Source of the DNA: Pachyseris speciosa
Lineage: Eukaryota; Cnidaria; Anthozoa; Scleractinia; Pachyseridae
Direction of reading: 5' to 3'
DNA length: 64,000 nucleotides
NCBI GenBank assembly: GCA_016490735.1
Contig: JAEMWC010001005.1
Span: 247,202 to 311,201, forward strand
Shown here: positions 9,721 to 21,592 of the stretch, one piece after another
How positions within the stretch are numbered: position 1 is the first letter of the stretch
Layout: the number at the start of each line of letters is the position of its first letter
Notes under the pieces: generated by a model
Database searches by the model: none
Seen by the model: only the letters and a program-made list of their open reading frames with translations
What the model was told of the DNA's origin: nothing
Made by a program: the position numbers and the translations under genes

Positions 9721-12655
9721 ACCTGAATTGTCATTGTTTTGTTTTTGTGGAGAGTATGGTATTCTTGTGTAAATTTTATCTTTTAATCCTCGAGAGCATT
9801 ACGACCACTGGTCCCCGCATTTCAACCTGTCAGATTCACAAAGCCCTACAAAACACCCTCTCTTGGTTTATATCCAGATATCGCGGATATTTCTGCTCTT
9901 ATCTTACCCGAATATCGCATCACAATTGTGACATCTTGCAAGAGAGAAATTTCTAGCCGATAAAGGAACAAGAAATGGTAGGAGATGCAAATTCGTCAGT
10001 TTTAATTTGACGCCGAGATCAAATTTGCAGACCATTTCATTGGATTGACTCTTCCTGAACAGCTTATTCAGACTGCATGACTAGTCTAGCGTGTTTTCCG
10101 GCAAAATATCCCCTGATAAAACGGGAAGAAATTGTCACTAACACTCATTACAGCGTGCTGAACGCGACAATATTATTTTTAGGGATTTATTGAAACGGAA
10201 ACACTTCGCACATCCGGGTGAACTCAGTGAGCGGACCACCAGCTCGAAAAATACAAAATTTGAAAACCAAAACTAGAAACGAATTGCACCGCACGAAATC
10301 CTTGCAACCGTTTTCTTTCTGAATTATCAGATTTCAGAAATTCATCCGCTAAATAAGAAGTCAGTAGAGAAGATTTTTTTGAACATTCGAGGTTCCACTG
10401 CGACTTGATTGAATTCGGTTTCTCTTACTAGGTTAAGTAGCAGGTTTGTGATCTTGGACCGCTTGCTACAGCGTAAAGCACAGGGTAAGCGTTTTCTCTT
10501 TCTTTTCTTCAGTTTATATTGTTTGATCAAGGGTTTTATTCACTGGCGAGGATCACTCTAGCACGTTTGTTCCGGGCATTCTCAAGCGCTACAAAACACA
10601 ACCTGTCGGCCAGCTGAAAAAAGTGAAAAAACGCCTGGTTTGTTTCTATTTGTTTATTTTCTGCTTTGCACAATTTTGTCCATGAACGGAGAGAGTTTTG
10701 ACGAAAATATTGCGCCAAAAGGTTAAAATTAATCCAGGGTGACCCATTTGAAGTGAGGATGTTGTGTTTGCGAAATAATTTACGCAGTGATAGTTTACCT
10801 TTTTGAATCTGGCATGTCGGATACAAGCTTGGTTTTCAAAACAATGGAACAAAGAATCCCACAACTCCCGTTACAAACAATTCCACAACCTGAGCAGAGT
10901 TAAAACCACCAGACTGAAAATTCTTTTGACATCTCTATCGGTCGCTGGTCGTCTCGCAAAAGAACTCGCTAACTCAAGTAGGATCGATAGGGAAGCCTTC
11001 CAAAGCGTTCAAGAGTCTGACGAGGTTTAAGTGATATAATTGGCTACTTTTACTCTTGATTGACGTAAGCCATTTTGGAAAGAAAAATAGGGAAGTTTTA
11101 AACGAGCTTCGTTTAATTAAATCTCGTGCGAAAAAAATTAGCTCTTGGACAGTAGTGAGAAATTAAAGGATGAAAAATCTTTGAGAAGGATCGGTTCAAT
11201 ATACACCTGCAAGCATCGTGTTAAAAATGTGCTTCGGATGTTGAATAAAATTCCCATTATCCAGCGTTCCACGTATTGAAGTCTTGAATTGAGTTTTCAA
11301 AGCCATGAATAAAGAAATCGTTTCTGTGGAAACAGGAAGAGTTTTCAAACATTCGTGCCGTAAACCTCGTTGAAAGCCAATATTGGGAAATTGAACGCCT
11401 CGCATAAATTGCACTTAAAATGGAGATTCGTGTCGAGATAACAAGAACTGACTCTTCCACGTTACACTGAAGGACTAAAAGTCCATCTTAAATGCTTAAG
11501 CTTTCAATCGAGAGTGGCTGGTGAAAAAGCAATATAGTATTTCACATTTTAAATGCACATTAAACCGTGACAGACCTGAGAAGACAAGCCAGTGGAAAAG
11601 AGGATTGAATGACCCCACCAATCTGATCAGGGAGGGCTTTTCTTCCCGGCGAAGGTTTTTTAATTGCCAGTCGCTAATCAATGTTCCAAAGTTTTCTTTC
11701 CTTAAATTTCGATAAAAATTGTCAGTGTATTAAAATGTCACTTCACAAAAATTGACAGGCAGTACAGTTCTGTCTGAAAGTTTTCATGGTAGCAGGAAAC
11801 GTTTTAAAATTTCTTCCAAAAATTCTAGTAGGGATCAAGGCGCTGTGTCGAAAGTTGACGATCGGGCTTTAGACATTTGTATATATTATTTATGAGTATA
11901 AGACACTTTATTACGTTTGTTCACGCTAGAGCTAAAGGATCTAAGAGAAATTTCCTTAATTTCAAAAAGGAAAGAAAAACCCAAGTGAAGCCGGGAAGGG
12001 TGAAAGGTGAAAAATATTCCTCAAATAATCTGAATTCAAAGCCAACAAAACTCGACATTGTGTCCAATGAAACACAATGAACGTGACAGCAGTTGTAAAC
12101 AAGAAGAATTTTGTCACTTTACTATATGACTATCATGTAATGGTTTTAGAATGGTTTAACTTTAAACATAATGCAAGTGATACATCACAGTTGTGTATGC
12201 CCCTGTATGAACTGCACCAGCAACTGACAGCAGCACTCGTAGCTAAACGCGAATTTCCTGAGAGAAGCCCTGAAAACGCTGGCTAAATTTTGTATCAAAA
12301 GAGAACAGCTGCAGAATTTTGTAAGGAAATTGTCTTTACAAAAAATGTATTCAGAAATATTTAACTCCAGAAAAAAAAAGCTGATAATTGCTCGTGTATT
12401 AACTGAAATGGTCGTTTTGACGATTCTTTGTGTTTAATGTTCAATTATTTTGAAAACGAGCTCTGTCTTTTTTTATGAACACATGTAAACAGTCAGCTTT
12501 TAGAAATAAACAGTACGCAGCTGGTTAAACGGTTAAACGAGAACAAACACCGAAATAAAGTCGCAAAAATATGGCTAATACAAAAGTCAGCCTCTACCAC
12601 TCGATAAACTAATGGTAATGAGTGAGTCACTTTTCTTGAATGTGTAAAAACTCAG
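9721..12655. other. No recognisable gene
   Basis: Roughly 2.9 kb of AT-rich sequence. Several frames of 60-95 codons overlap on both strands, but none shows a domain, signal peptide or consistent splice sites. Nothing repetitive was recognised. Confidence 0.4.
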
Positions 12656-12668
12656 GAAAGAAAAGAAA

Positions 12669-12699
<31 letters not shown>

Positions 12700-12748
12700 A
12701 GAAAGAAAAAAGAAAGAAAGAAAGAAAGAAAAGAAAGGAAAGAAAGAC
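12656..12748. repeat. (GAAA)n microsatellite
   Basis: An impure GAAA array of about 90 bp with GAAAA interruptions. The Phe/Ser-rich frame on the opposite strand is an artefact of it. Confidence 0.9.
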
Positions 12749-13688
12749 AATTAATGAGCTTTTCGCTACAAAATAAATCAAACCTCGCTCACGGTTTGAT
12801 CATGACTTAACTCAAAGTTTTGGATCAGTGGCGCCGAATAATTTCGTTTTTGACAGCTCCTAGAAAGCGATTCAGCGTCGTTCACGAGATTTTTCAGCTT
12901 TTTCCGATATCCACCTTGTGACAAAGCTCGATCGACAATGGTTGCAAAGATCACTTTAAAAATTCAGAGTACCGGCCATCTCGTTTATTACTGATTCGCA
13001 AAGATAAAAAAACATACAGACTTTGTTAAGTCTGTGGGGTACAAACATGCCACGCGGCGTATAAACGTCTGTAAAATGTCTCTCACTTTCGCTAGTTTGC
13101 AATGTAGAAGTCTCGAAATTAGCTGTTTGACTAACTCTGAATTACACTTTCCAGCAATATTGATGGATTTTAACTTCACTACCTGACCAATATCTAAAAT
13201 ACAACGAATGGGTTTCTTGCCTGTGCTGTTTTTTAAGCTTTCTTTCTCTTACCTTTGTGTCTAAATGAAATTCGAAATTGTTAGCATACATGACTGAAAG
13301 CTTTTTAGAGGGAGGTACTTTTTTCGTCTGCCTTTCTCTATGTTCCTTAATAAAATGATTGTATATCTTTTGATCTGTTGATATTCAAATTAAAGCTATC
13401 ATTAAGCTGTACGTGCTTTTCCCGTCTGGGCTGTTAATCGTTTCTGACAAACTTTAAAGAAATGAAGTGGGCAGCACTTTCCTGCATATTCAGTATAACC
13501 TGAAATTTGAGATCCTGTCAGCCTTCAGGTGTGCAAGGCGGGAATTAATCCTACGTTCTTTACTACTGAGTAACATTCTCTGTGCTTTTTTCCAAATCCA
13601 GTTCTATGATTCGCTTGAGAGAAGATGGAAGACGCCGTCTTGATCAGTCGAAAGTAATGTATGAATCTTTACCACTTTCCAAAACATT
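12749..13688. other. No recognisable gene
   Basis: AT-rich sequence without coding signals, repeats or RNA features that I can support. Confidence 0.35.
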
Positions 13689-13689
13689 T

Positions 13690-14276
13690 CCGCCGGACGT
13701 TAGTTTTCGGACGTTTTATTATTGAAGACGTTAAATTTTCAGACACTTTTTATCTAATTTCGGACAAATTTCGGACACTTGCTGAAACAAGGCTAAGGTA
13801 AATTTACGCCTACAAAACAGGAATTGGTCTGAAACAACATCTGTAAAAATGATAGTTTTACTGCACCCTCAAAGGCTTTACAGATACATCGCAGAGAAAT
13901 CAATACAAATTCTGTCAACCCCGGCGTTATCTCAAGCAATGTCTCAACTAGAGTTCGCTCCATAAAGGAAACTAAGGGCTTTGAAGCTCAAAATGGAATT
14001 TATCTTCATTGTGTTTCTCAAAAAAAAAATTTATTTTTTTCTTTCCAGTCATGAAAATAAGAACGATCAAAGCGTAATCCGAGTTCTAGCTATATAATGT
14101 ATATCAGTTGCCTTGAATACATGTATTAAATGGCGTCGCTAAAGAATGTACTTAAAAGTTTTACAGTGAACTGTAAAACTTTCGGACGCTTAAAATTTCG
14201 GACGCTTAATAATTTTCGGACGGTTTTTTATTTCGGACACATTTTTGTCCGAAATTAAAATGGTCCGAAATTTTTT
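13690..14276. repeat. TTTCGGAC repeat clusters flanking about 370 bp
   Basis: TTTTCGGACG, TTTCGGACA and variants occur about four times at 13690-13785 and again six or more times at 14178-14272. The second cluster includes a short hairpin made of TTTCGGAC and GTCCGAAA. Both clusters have mainly the same orientation, so this is not a simple inverted-repeat transposon. It may be the remains of a non-autonomous element. Confidence 0.4.
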
Positions 14277-15515
14277 GGCAAGTAATGTACACTCAAGTGA
14301 AGAGTGTGATGTAAGATGCCGAATTGTGTTATCATTATCCATGGATGTCTTGATTCTGTTGATTCACTGACAACGGTATTGAAAGTGCAGATGAACGCAA
14401 GACCATCCTTTTCTATTTCGGAAAAGTAAAAAAAATTATCATTTCTCAAAAGAATTGAAAGATCGTTTCAGTTACTGTGAAGCATTTCGAAATTTCTGTC
14501 ACAGCCATTCAACTGTAGTACTGACAACCTTTATTTAAACTACGTAAGTCGCCATTGAAACCAAACCAGACTTTTCTAGTGCATGTTTGATCCACCATCC
14601 AGCCATTAAAAAACATCAAACCGCTCAGAATTTCTTGGTCCTGAATTTCAAATGACAAGTATGGTATAAATCAATAATGGCGCGCTCAGATATATTTACT
14701 TCTGGAAAATCTCATTACATTTGGTTTGGTCGATTCTCTTGTGAATTGCGGTTGATTAACGAGCCAGAAAATGCTTCTAGTTTTCTTCTTTACTGTCTAC
14801 TGCTGTAAATGGTTATCTGATTATTCCGAGATTAAAATGGCAATGTCGGTTTAATTTTTGTCATGCGAGTTTTAATTGAACAAACCTTTTCTTAATAAGA
14901 TGCAAATAGTCTCTCGTTTCAGAGTTCGCATTTAAAAAAAAAACTAAAATAAAAAATAAACAACGACTCTTCAACTAATTCTGCAAGTCGTGGATGACAT
15001 TTACATAATGGGTATAAAATTCAACAATTTTCAGCCAAACAATGTCTCTGTCAGCCGTCTGCTATGTTTCTTTTGCCCTATTTGATCAATTTGATCATTT
15101 TATTTTTTTACAAAATTGTCGGCAGAATTCGTTTTATTACCTGTTTCATAGAGACTATCGAGGGAATGGAGCGCGGCACAACTGGAATTAAGGAGCAAAA
15201 GGGACGGGGAAACGAGAGAGAAGTAGGAAGAGTGAGATAAAACGGCTTTAGCGGGGGATGGGGTAATGGTGAACTAAGAAAAACACCGCAACGCCGCGAC
15301 GTATCCGTCAGGAGTAAAAGGCCAAAAGGCATGAGGCACTACTACACAAGCAGAGAAGGAATGTGAAAACAGAATTGATACCTCTGGACAGGGGAAATTC
15401 AGACCCCAAGCAAGTTCCCCTCCCAATCCCCAGGAATTTGGCCAGTGAGAATAGTCACACGATTCACTCGGTTTAGACGAGAAATATTGAAAACCAAACA
15501 CCAACCGAATTAAAA
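14277..15515. other. No recognisable gene
   Basis: No domain-bearing frames. The 74-76-codon frames at 15108-15504 are Pro/Ser/Leu-rich chance frames. Confidence 0.35.
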
Positions 15516-15525
15516 AAAAAGTAGC

Positions 15526-15560
15526 CTGAAGAAGAAAGGCCGTGCCTTTCGAAATATGCC
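15526..15560 (+). ncRNA. Hammerhead-like motif (CUGAAGA core)
   Basis: CTGAAGA is followed by a perfect 6-bp stem, AAAGGC-CGT-GCCTTT, and then CGAAATATGCC. Position 7 of CUGANGA may vary, so the core sequence is acceptable. Stem II is the best of the isolated motifs in the window. No PLE coding remnant is adjacent. Stem I pairing is not obvious, so activity is uncertain. Confidence 0.4.
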
Positions 15561-15599
15561 TTGCTTTCTTGGTTTATTTGTAGCCTGATTAGTTCAAAA

Positions 15600-18035
15600 G
15601 TAATTTTTTTAAATTCATAACCGAACAGTGAGCCCTGTCCTCGGTAGAATGTGGTTCTCGAATCTTATTAACCTGCGTGACTTGAGGTATTGCTCTCGCG
15701 AAGGCAACGTTTTACAAGGCAACGTTTTACGAGGGAAAAGAGTTGAAAACTTAGCCGAGAAGAAACCGACAGAAAAATCTGCATGCACAGGATAGAGTCT
15801 CGTTTTCAAGAAGAGGTCCACATTCATGACGTCATTGAACAAGTGTTGGCCATCTTGGATTGCAGTGTTGAATCACTTGGGGGCAAGATAATCGATTACG
15901 CATAGGCCAAGAACACGATATAGAGCGGAGTTATTATTGGACAGTAAAAAAGCAAAGAAAGACCGAACCCTCCTGCTCAGGAGATGGAGTTACGGGTTTG
16001 ACTGAACGTGCCTTTTTCAGTGAGGTATGGCAGCACTCTTCCGTGTGTGACTGGAATGTTCTTTACCAAAAACGTTTCTGTTCGCTGTATGTCCACTCGA
16101 AACTAACTACAAAACAGCTTTTTTCCACACATCAGTTATAATGAAGTTTCTGGTTTCAACACAACTCTCAAAAGGTTTGTTTCTTAAATTCGCTCTCGCG
16201 TGCTCCTCAGTGAGCTCTCGAACCTCTTTTTGTTGACCAATTTACCTCATCAACTCTGTTGATGATACCCAAACTTCGTAATCTTTTATTCTGCCCACGC
16301 AACACCCAACACGGTTTACGTTCTTCAAGTTCTTTTCTTTTTTAAGACGGACGTGAAATATTACTTTTAATATTGTATTTGTTCCTGTGAAAAAAAAAAA
16401 CAATGATTTCTGGTCGTCGCTCTTTCCTCTTGTATGTTATTAAAATTTTGGCCTTTCTCAGGCATGCGGTTATTTTAAAAAACATCAATCTATTTTCCTC
16501 CGCGTTTATTTTGGTAGACTGCCCGAAATTACAATTAATGCTTTGGCTTTTACGGCAGTCAAACCAACACAGAAGCCTTGTCCTCGGTCGCTGGTTTATA
16601 AAATGCTGCATTGTTTGCAGTGTCCAGGGCATGCTCAGTTGTCATCCTCACAGACAGAAAGGTCAAGATGTGAATTCCACCCTTGCGCGCGATATCATTA
16701 AAAACAACGATAACAGCATTTATTAGCGTTCTCAAAAACTAATAGAAAATACAAGAAAACCGCCACCCGCATAAAGAAAAAATCCTAATGATGGCGGGGG
16801 AGGGCAGACATAAAAAGGAAAAAAAGTATAGGGTTGTACTACTTACATAAGCAACTGGTGAAGTAATATTTATAGAAATGAGCGTATGTTTTGAATTTAT
16901 TTTAGTGATTTAATTTCAAGAGGCCTTGAGCTTGTTTAGTTAAGTAATAATGCGGGTGACCGCAAGGCAGAAATAAAATTTAGAAGAGACTATGCTTCAT
17001 CCTTTATTTTTTGGTAGTCGGGTATGTTTTGATAAATTTCTGTCATCTAAGGGTGCGCAATTCTAGCCCTGAAACTGATCAAAGAGCGCGCGACAAATTT
17101 TGTTTGTAAACAAAACTTTGAAAACAACGTCTTCGCAATCCCATATCATGTCTTATTTTTATCGCCATAAACTCCTCAAATAGAACATATTTAAGCATCC
17201 ATGACCGACCCACCCAAGTTCTCACGTAAACCTGCGGCCATAACAATCTTCGCTCGGAGTGCTGGCTTGCGACTAACCGGAAAAATGTTGCAAAAATAAA
17301 CCAGTATGAGACGCATAAGAAGAAACGCCAAAACGACGGCAGACCGGACATAACGACTTGACCACAGAGTCTGAGAATTTACGAAAGCTGACCACAGCTT
17401 TGCTAAGTGATCTGATGAAAAGAACATTTAAAAAGTTCAAACATGAGAGCTATGCTCTAATATCATTGCTTTCAAGGTAATTGCATTAAATCCAATATTT
17501 ATCTGTCAATTTGGCACCCCTACAAATCACAGGATTTTGTTGCAAAATAAACTGCGATTTCCGTGTGTTAGAAAAACAAAACCTCGCGCAACACGAAGGA
17601 GCAGGCCGCGCGGTATCATTCCTTAGTCGATTTTAATTCTTTTGTCGTTAGCGTAAAACAATTTCAGATAACAAACGATTATCCAAAAAAAATGTTTGCA
17701 TAGCATAATGCCTGACAGGATAACATCATATGACAGTGAGCAACGGGGATAATATCATACTTCACAAACGCTATTTTTGTTAATACCACTTGCAAGGGAT
17801 TTGGCCGGAATTGACAGCCAGTCAGAGCTATTTTCCGTGACTGGAGCCTGCAACTGGCCTCAACTTGAAAGGGAAGAATTAGAAGTCGACTCCACTTTTT
17901 GCAACATGTAGTCCAAAGTGAATCGAAATTGAAAATCTGCCGAGACAAGTAGCTACAAGTTGAGCACGAAGGAAATTAAGAGTTCAACACAAGGCCGCAC
18001 CTGCGATTAGTCTCCCACAGAGCTCAGCAGTTATT
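15600..18035. other. No recognisable gene
   Basis: About 2.4 kb without supported genes. The overlapping 89-107-codon frames at 16342-16726 and 17079-17948 have no recognisable domains or splice context. Confidence 0.35.
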
Positions 18036-18267
18036 AGTGCTCGTCACGCAACACTACCTGTCCAATACACTATTTTGCTAATGATCAGTTCCTGGTGAAT
18101 TGTGGGTAGATCCAGTCCTTTGTGGGGGCAAACGGCCATTTTAGGACGTAATTTGAAATTGTAATTTTGACCGTTTGCCGTCACAAAGGAATCGATCTAC
18201 CCACAATTCACTAGGAACTGATCATTAGCAAAATGGTGTATTGCTGGGAGGAGCGTTGCGTGACGAC
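18036..18267. mobile_element. Palindromic MITE with GTCACGCAAC ends
   Basis: An inverted repeat has arms of about 105-110 bp centred near 18152. The outer ends are TCGTCACGCAACACT and its complement at about 18253-18267. Inner arms include GATCAGTTCCTGGTGAATTG with its partner, and GGCAAACGG / CCGTTTGCC. Non-coding; folds into one hairpin. Confidence 0.75.
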
Positions 18268-19537
18268 CACGGTCTTGAGTTGCACGCAGGAAAGCATTGC
18301 GCGCATTATTCGACTTCTAGAGGTATGGGGAAACAGTGAGCGAATCACTTTTGATACTGTATAATTGATAACCCCCCGCCTCTCTATTCCAAGGCAATAG
18401 CCCGAAGTCTCCAATAACACAAAACGTGATAAATAAGCACTTAATTCAACCCAATCATTTATTCACACATGGCCCTTTATACAGTACCCATTTCGAGGGT
18501 ATACGTATTGTTTAAAATACAACGTGATAAATAAAACCCAAACATTGCTACAATGCCCATCTTTTGGCAATAGCCCGACATAGATGTGGGATGAGAGAGT
18601 GAGTCGCCAGTACACACTTTAGGGAAGCGGGAAGTACAAGTAAGTAAAGTGGAGATTCAGGTATGTTTCTGCGTCCCGGATGTGACAATTCCGGAACGTC
18701 AATTTTGCGTCTCCGCGCCCCTAGATGGGTGCCTCGGCCTTCTAAGAGACTTATCCCACTTTTAGCTCAAGCCACATTGCTGAAGTACACGAATTCAAAT
18801 AAATAAGTGGATATACATTACTGGTGTTTGGTTATCTCAGCAGGGTTTTCCCTGACTCCCAAATGCGCGTCCAGTGACGTAAAACAGGCGTTCGCTCGCG
18901 CCCGAGAGGACGCACGTGTTTTACAATGGTAGCACACTAAAAACTAGTTTACAGCTGAGTAACTCTGTGAAAAATCCCTCTTACGAACAAAACTAGCTTT
19001 GGAAAAGTTTTTGAATAAGCACTGAAGTTGGAACAATTTTCTAGAGTATCTTAATTGAACATAGAAAAGGTAAATTAATTTATTTTTATTGCCTATATGC
19101 TGCTGTGTCCCATAAATCATATCAGTCCTGAAAGATTAATTACGTTCTTCTCCTGGAACAACTATTTTGTCTGGGAACCGGAACTTTAAGGTTAAAGGAG
19201 TTCTAGGGACTCCCAAAGGAAACTTTTGAGGGAAAACCCTGGTATGTGTTGTTCAGAAACCGAGCGAATGTGAATGACGAATGAAAAATAGACACTCGGT
19301 GAGTGCATGTGGCTACTGCATGCACACTTTGCGGGCCTATCCTGCTACCACGGACTTTCAGTCACTCGGACAAACAACTTGATGATGTGGCTACTCCTCA
19401 GTGCAGTAGCCACAAAGACAGAAATTCGGGTTACGTGAATTTTCCTTGACAACACAAACTTTCATGCCCAACAACATTATCAGTTGTTCTCTACACTTCC
19501 CAAGCTTTCTTTCTTGTTGCCATTAATTCCACTAACG
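18268..19537. other. NME6 downstream region, no gene
   Basis: Degenerate direct repeats with GTGATAAATAA and GGCAATAGCCCGA occur at 18385-18435 and 18518-18580. No coding features. The 3' UTR of NME6 probably extends into the right part. Confidence 0.35.
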
Positions 19538-21519
19538 CTAGGTCGTTTGTTCATTTCCGTGGAAGTGAATACCTCGTTCCTCGCACCAGACTAGTTCATG
19601 CCTGTTTTCGCGATAAAATGGTTCGTGATTTTCGAGCCAGTGATCGCAGCAAAACTCAGGAAAGAAGACGTTGATTTCTTTTCTGGCAGACTCATCTGAA
19701 TCTATAAAACACATTAGAAATTCACCTTAGTTCAAATGAATACATTGGAAAATAGAGCGTCAGAGTTTTGAGCGCTCCCACGACCAAAAACTACGGAGTG
19801 ACATCAATAAGAGAAGCAAAAGTTCTTAAAGGCGGGTATAAGTTTGTCAATTTGAATTTTGTTGTTGGCGACTAAAAACGTTGTTAAATTCACTCAGCAA
19901 GATATTTCTTTGTTTTGTTACAATGTGCACAATTTGTTTTCATCATGAAAAAGCTTTGCAGGAACATCAACTAGCCCCCCCCCCCCCCCCACCCCCCTCC
20001 CCCCGAAAAGACTCGGTGAATCGCATCTAAATTGCAACCCACCCCTTCCTCAAAATAAAATGGTCCGTCCCTAAGGTGGCAAGCCATCATAAAACAAAGC
20101 AAAGGCATTTAACCTATGCCAAAGGTGCCCTAACGGAGGGACTTGGCTGCGGGCGCTAAGACCGGTGAATAAACAACACCTTTACGCTCCCCGGCCAGAG
20201 CACGTTCCTATTAGTGAAAGTTTTCAAACTGCGAAGAAGTCGAATTAACAAACTTCACACACAGAGAGGTGGGAAAATAGTGCTTAACACAATGAATCTT
20301 CAAAAACATAAAGTTGGGAGGAGTTTATTACTTATTTCTGGCTTATTCTGGGCATAAAGTTGTTGAGGAAATATTCTCAATTTCTTTGGCTTAGATAGTT
20401 TCACTCATTTCTACACCTGTTTTTAACCACTTTTCAATTACTTGAATTTAGTATGGAAAAAGAATAATTAATTAGTTAGTTACTTTCGAATAGTCTACGC
20501 GAGGATACATGCATATTTTCCGTAACATTCCCACCACCTTAGTCAGTTCGACTCTCCGGAGTCGAGAAAAAATATAATAAAAAGCCCGAACGTAAGTCTT
20601 AAGGAAAGCAATAAACTCACATAGCAAAAGAAAGCAAAATTATGAAATACTGAAACAGCAAAGAACTTAACTAACGCGAAGTAGCTACTGAAACAGTTGG
20701 TGGTGAAACGGTAAAAACCACAAGACAATTACAAGACAGCCTGCGAGGAATTCTAACTTGTCTGCTGCTCTCCAGACCTTCTAACAAAGCCCTTTTGTGG
20801 CTAGTCATCGTGCAAACTCCTGGGCTTTGACAAGCGTGGCGATAGGCCGAACGGACAATTGATCGGTCAAGTTTCTCTCAGAAGGACAGCCTAGTGCATC
20901 GAGGCTGCGAAGAGTGACTGGTACAAGAAAAGTCTCTATTGTTATTTTATACTAGAGCAGGGATGGCGCAGTGGTGAGAGCACTCGCCTCCCACCAATGT
21001 GGCCAGGGTTCGATTCCCGGACTCGGCGTCATATGTGCGACGGAATTTCGAGGGCCACAGGTTTGTTAGTCAACAACTGTTAAGTGTTACCCAATTGATT
21101 GATTGATTGATGGATGGATTGATTGATTGATTTTATATTAGTAATTGGGAAATGCCCAGTAGCTAGACAACCACGAGGTTTTCGAGCTAGCAACAAGTTC
21201 TTTGAAGGTATTTTTGAAGAAAAAAAAAAACACATTAATGGCGAGAGAAGAAATTTTTGTTTAAAATAGAACAAAGATCGCGTTGCTAGAGCAGTGTTAG
21301 TGAAGCGTAATACCATTACTTGGTAATTAATTAAGAGAAAGAAAGGAAAAAAACAGACATAAGGCTAAAATCTGAATCAACAAGTTCCCCACGAAGCATC
21401 TTGACTCCGAGTAAGAGGAACAAAGACAGAATCCGATCCGGGAGGCGGTTAGCCTCCCACGCAGTCGTTTTTAGGGGACTTGTATTTCAGTAGGAGGTCA
21501 AATACGAGTACAAGTCCCC

Positions 21520-21592
<73 letters not shown>

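Noticed and set aside
12587..12781. Phe/Ser/Leu-rich membrane peptide on the minus strand
   Set aside because: It is the translation of a GAAA microsatellite.
16342..16726. Overlapping frames of 96 and 107 codons
   Set aside because: No domain, no codon or splice support, and both strands are open equally, as expected by chance.
20951..21030. Functional tRNA gene
   Set aside because: A and B boxes are present but the acceptor stem and anticodon arm do not fold; it continues into a SINE body and tail.
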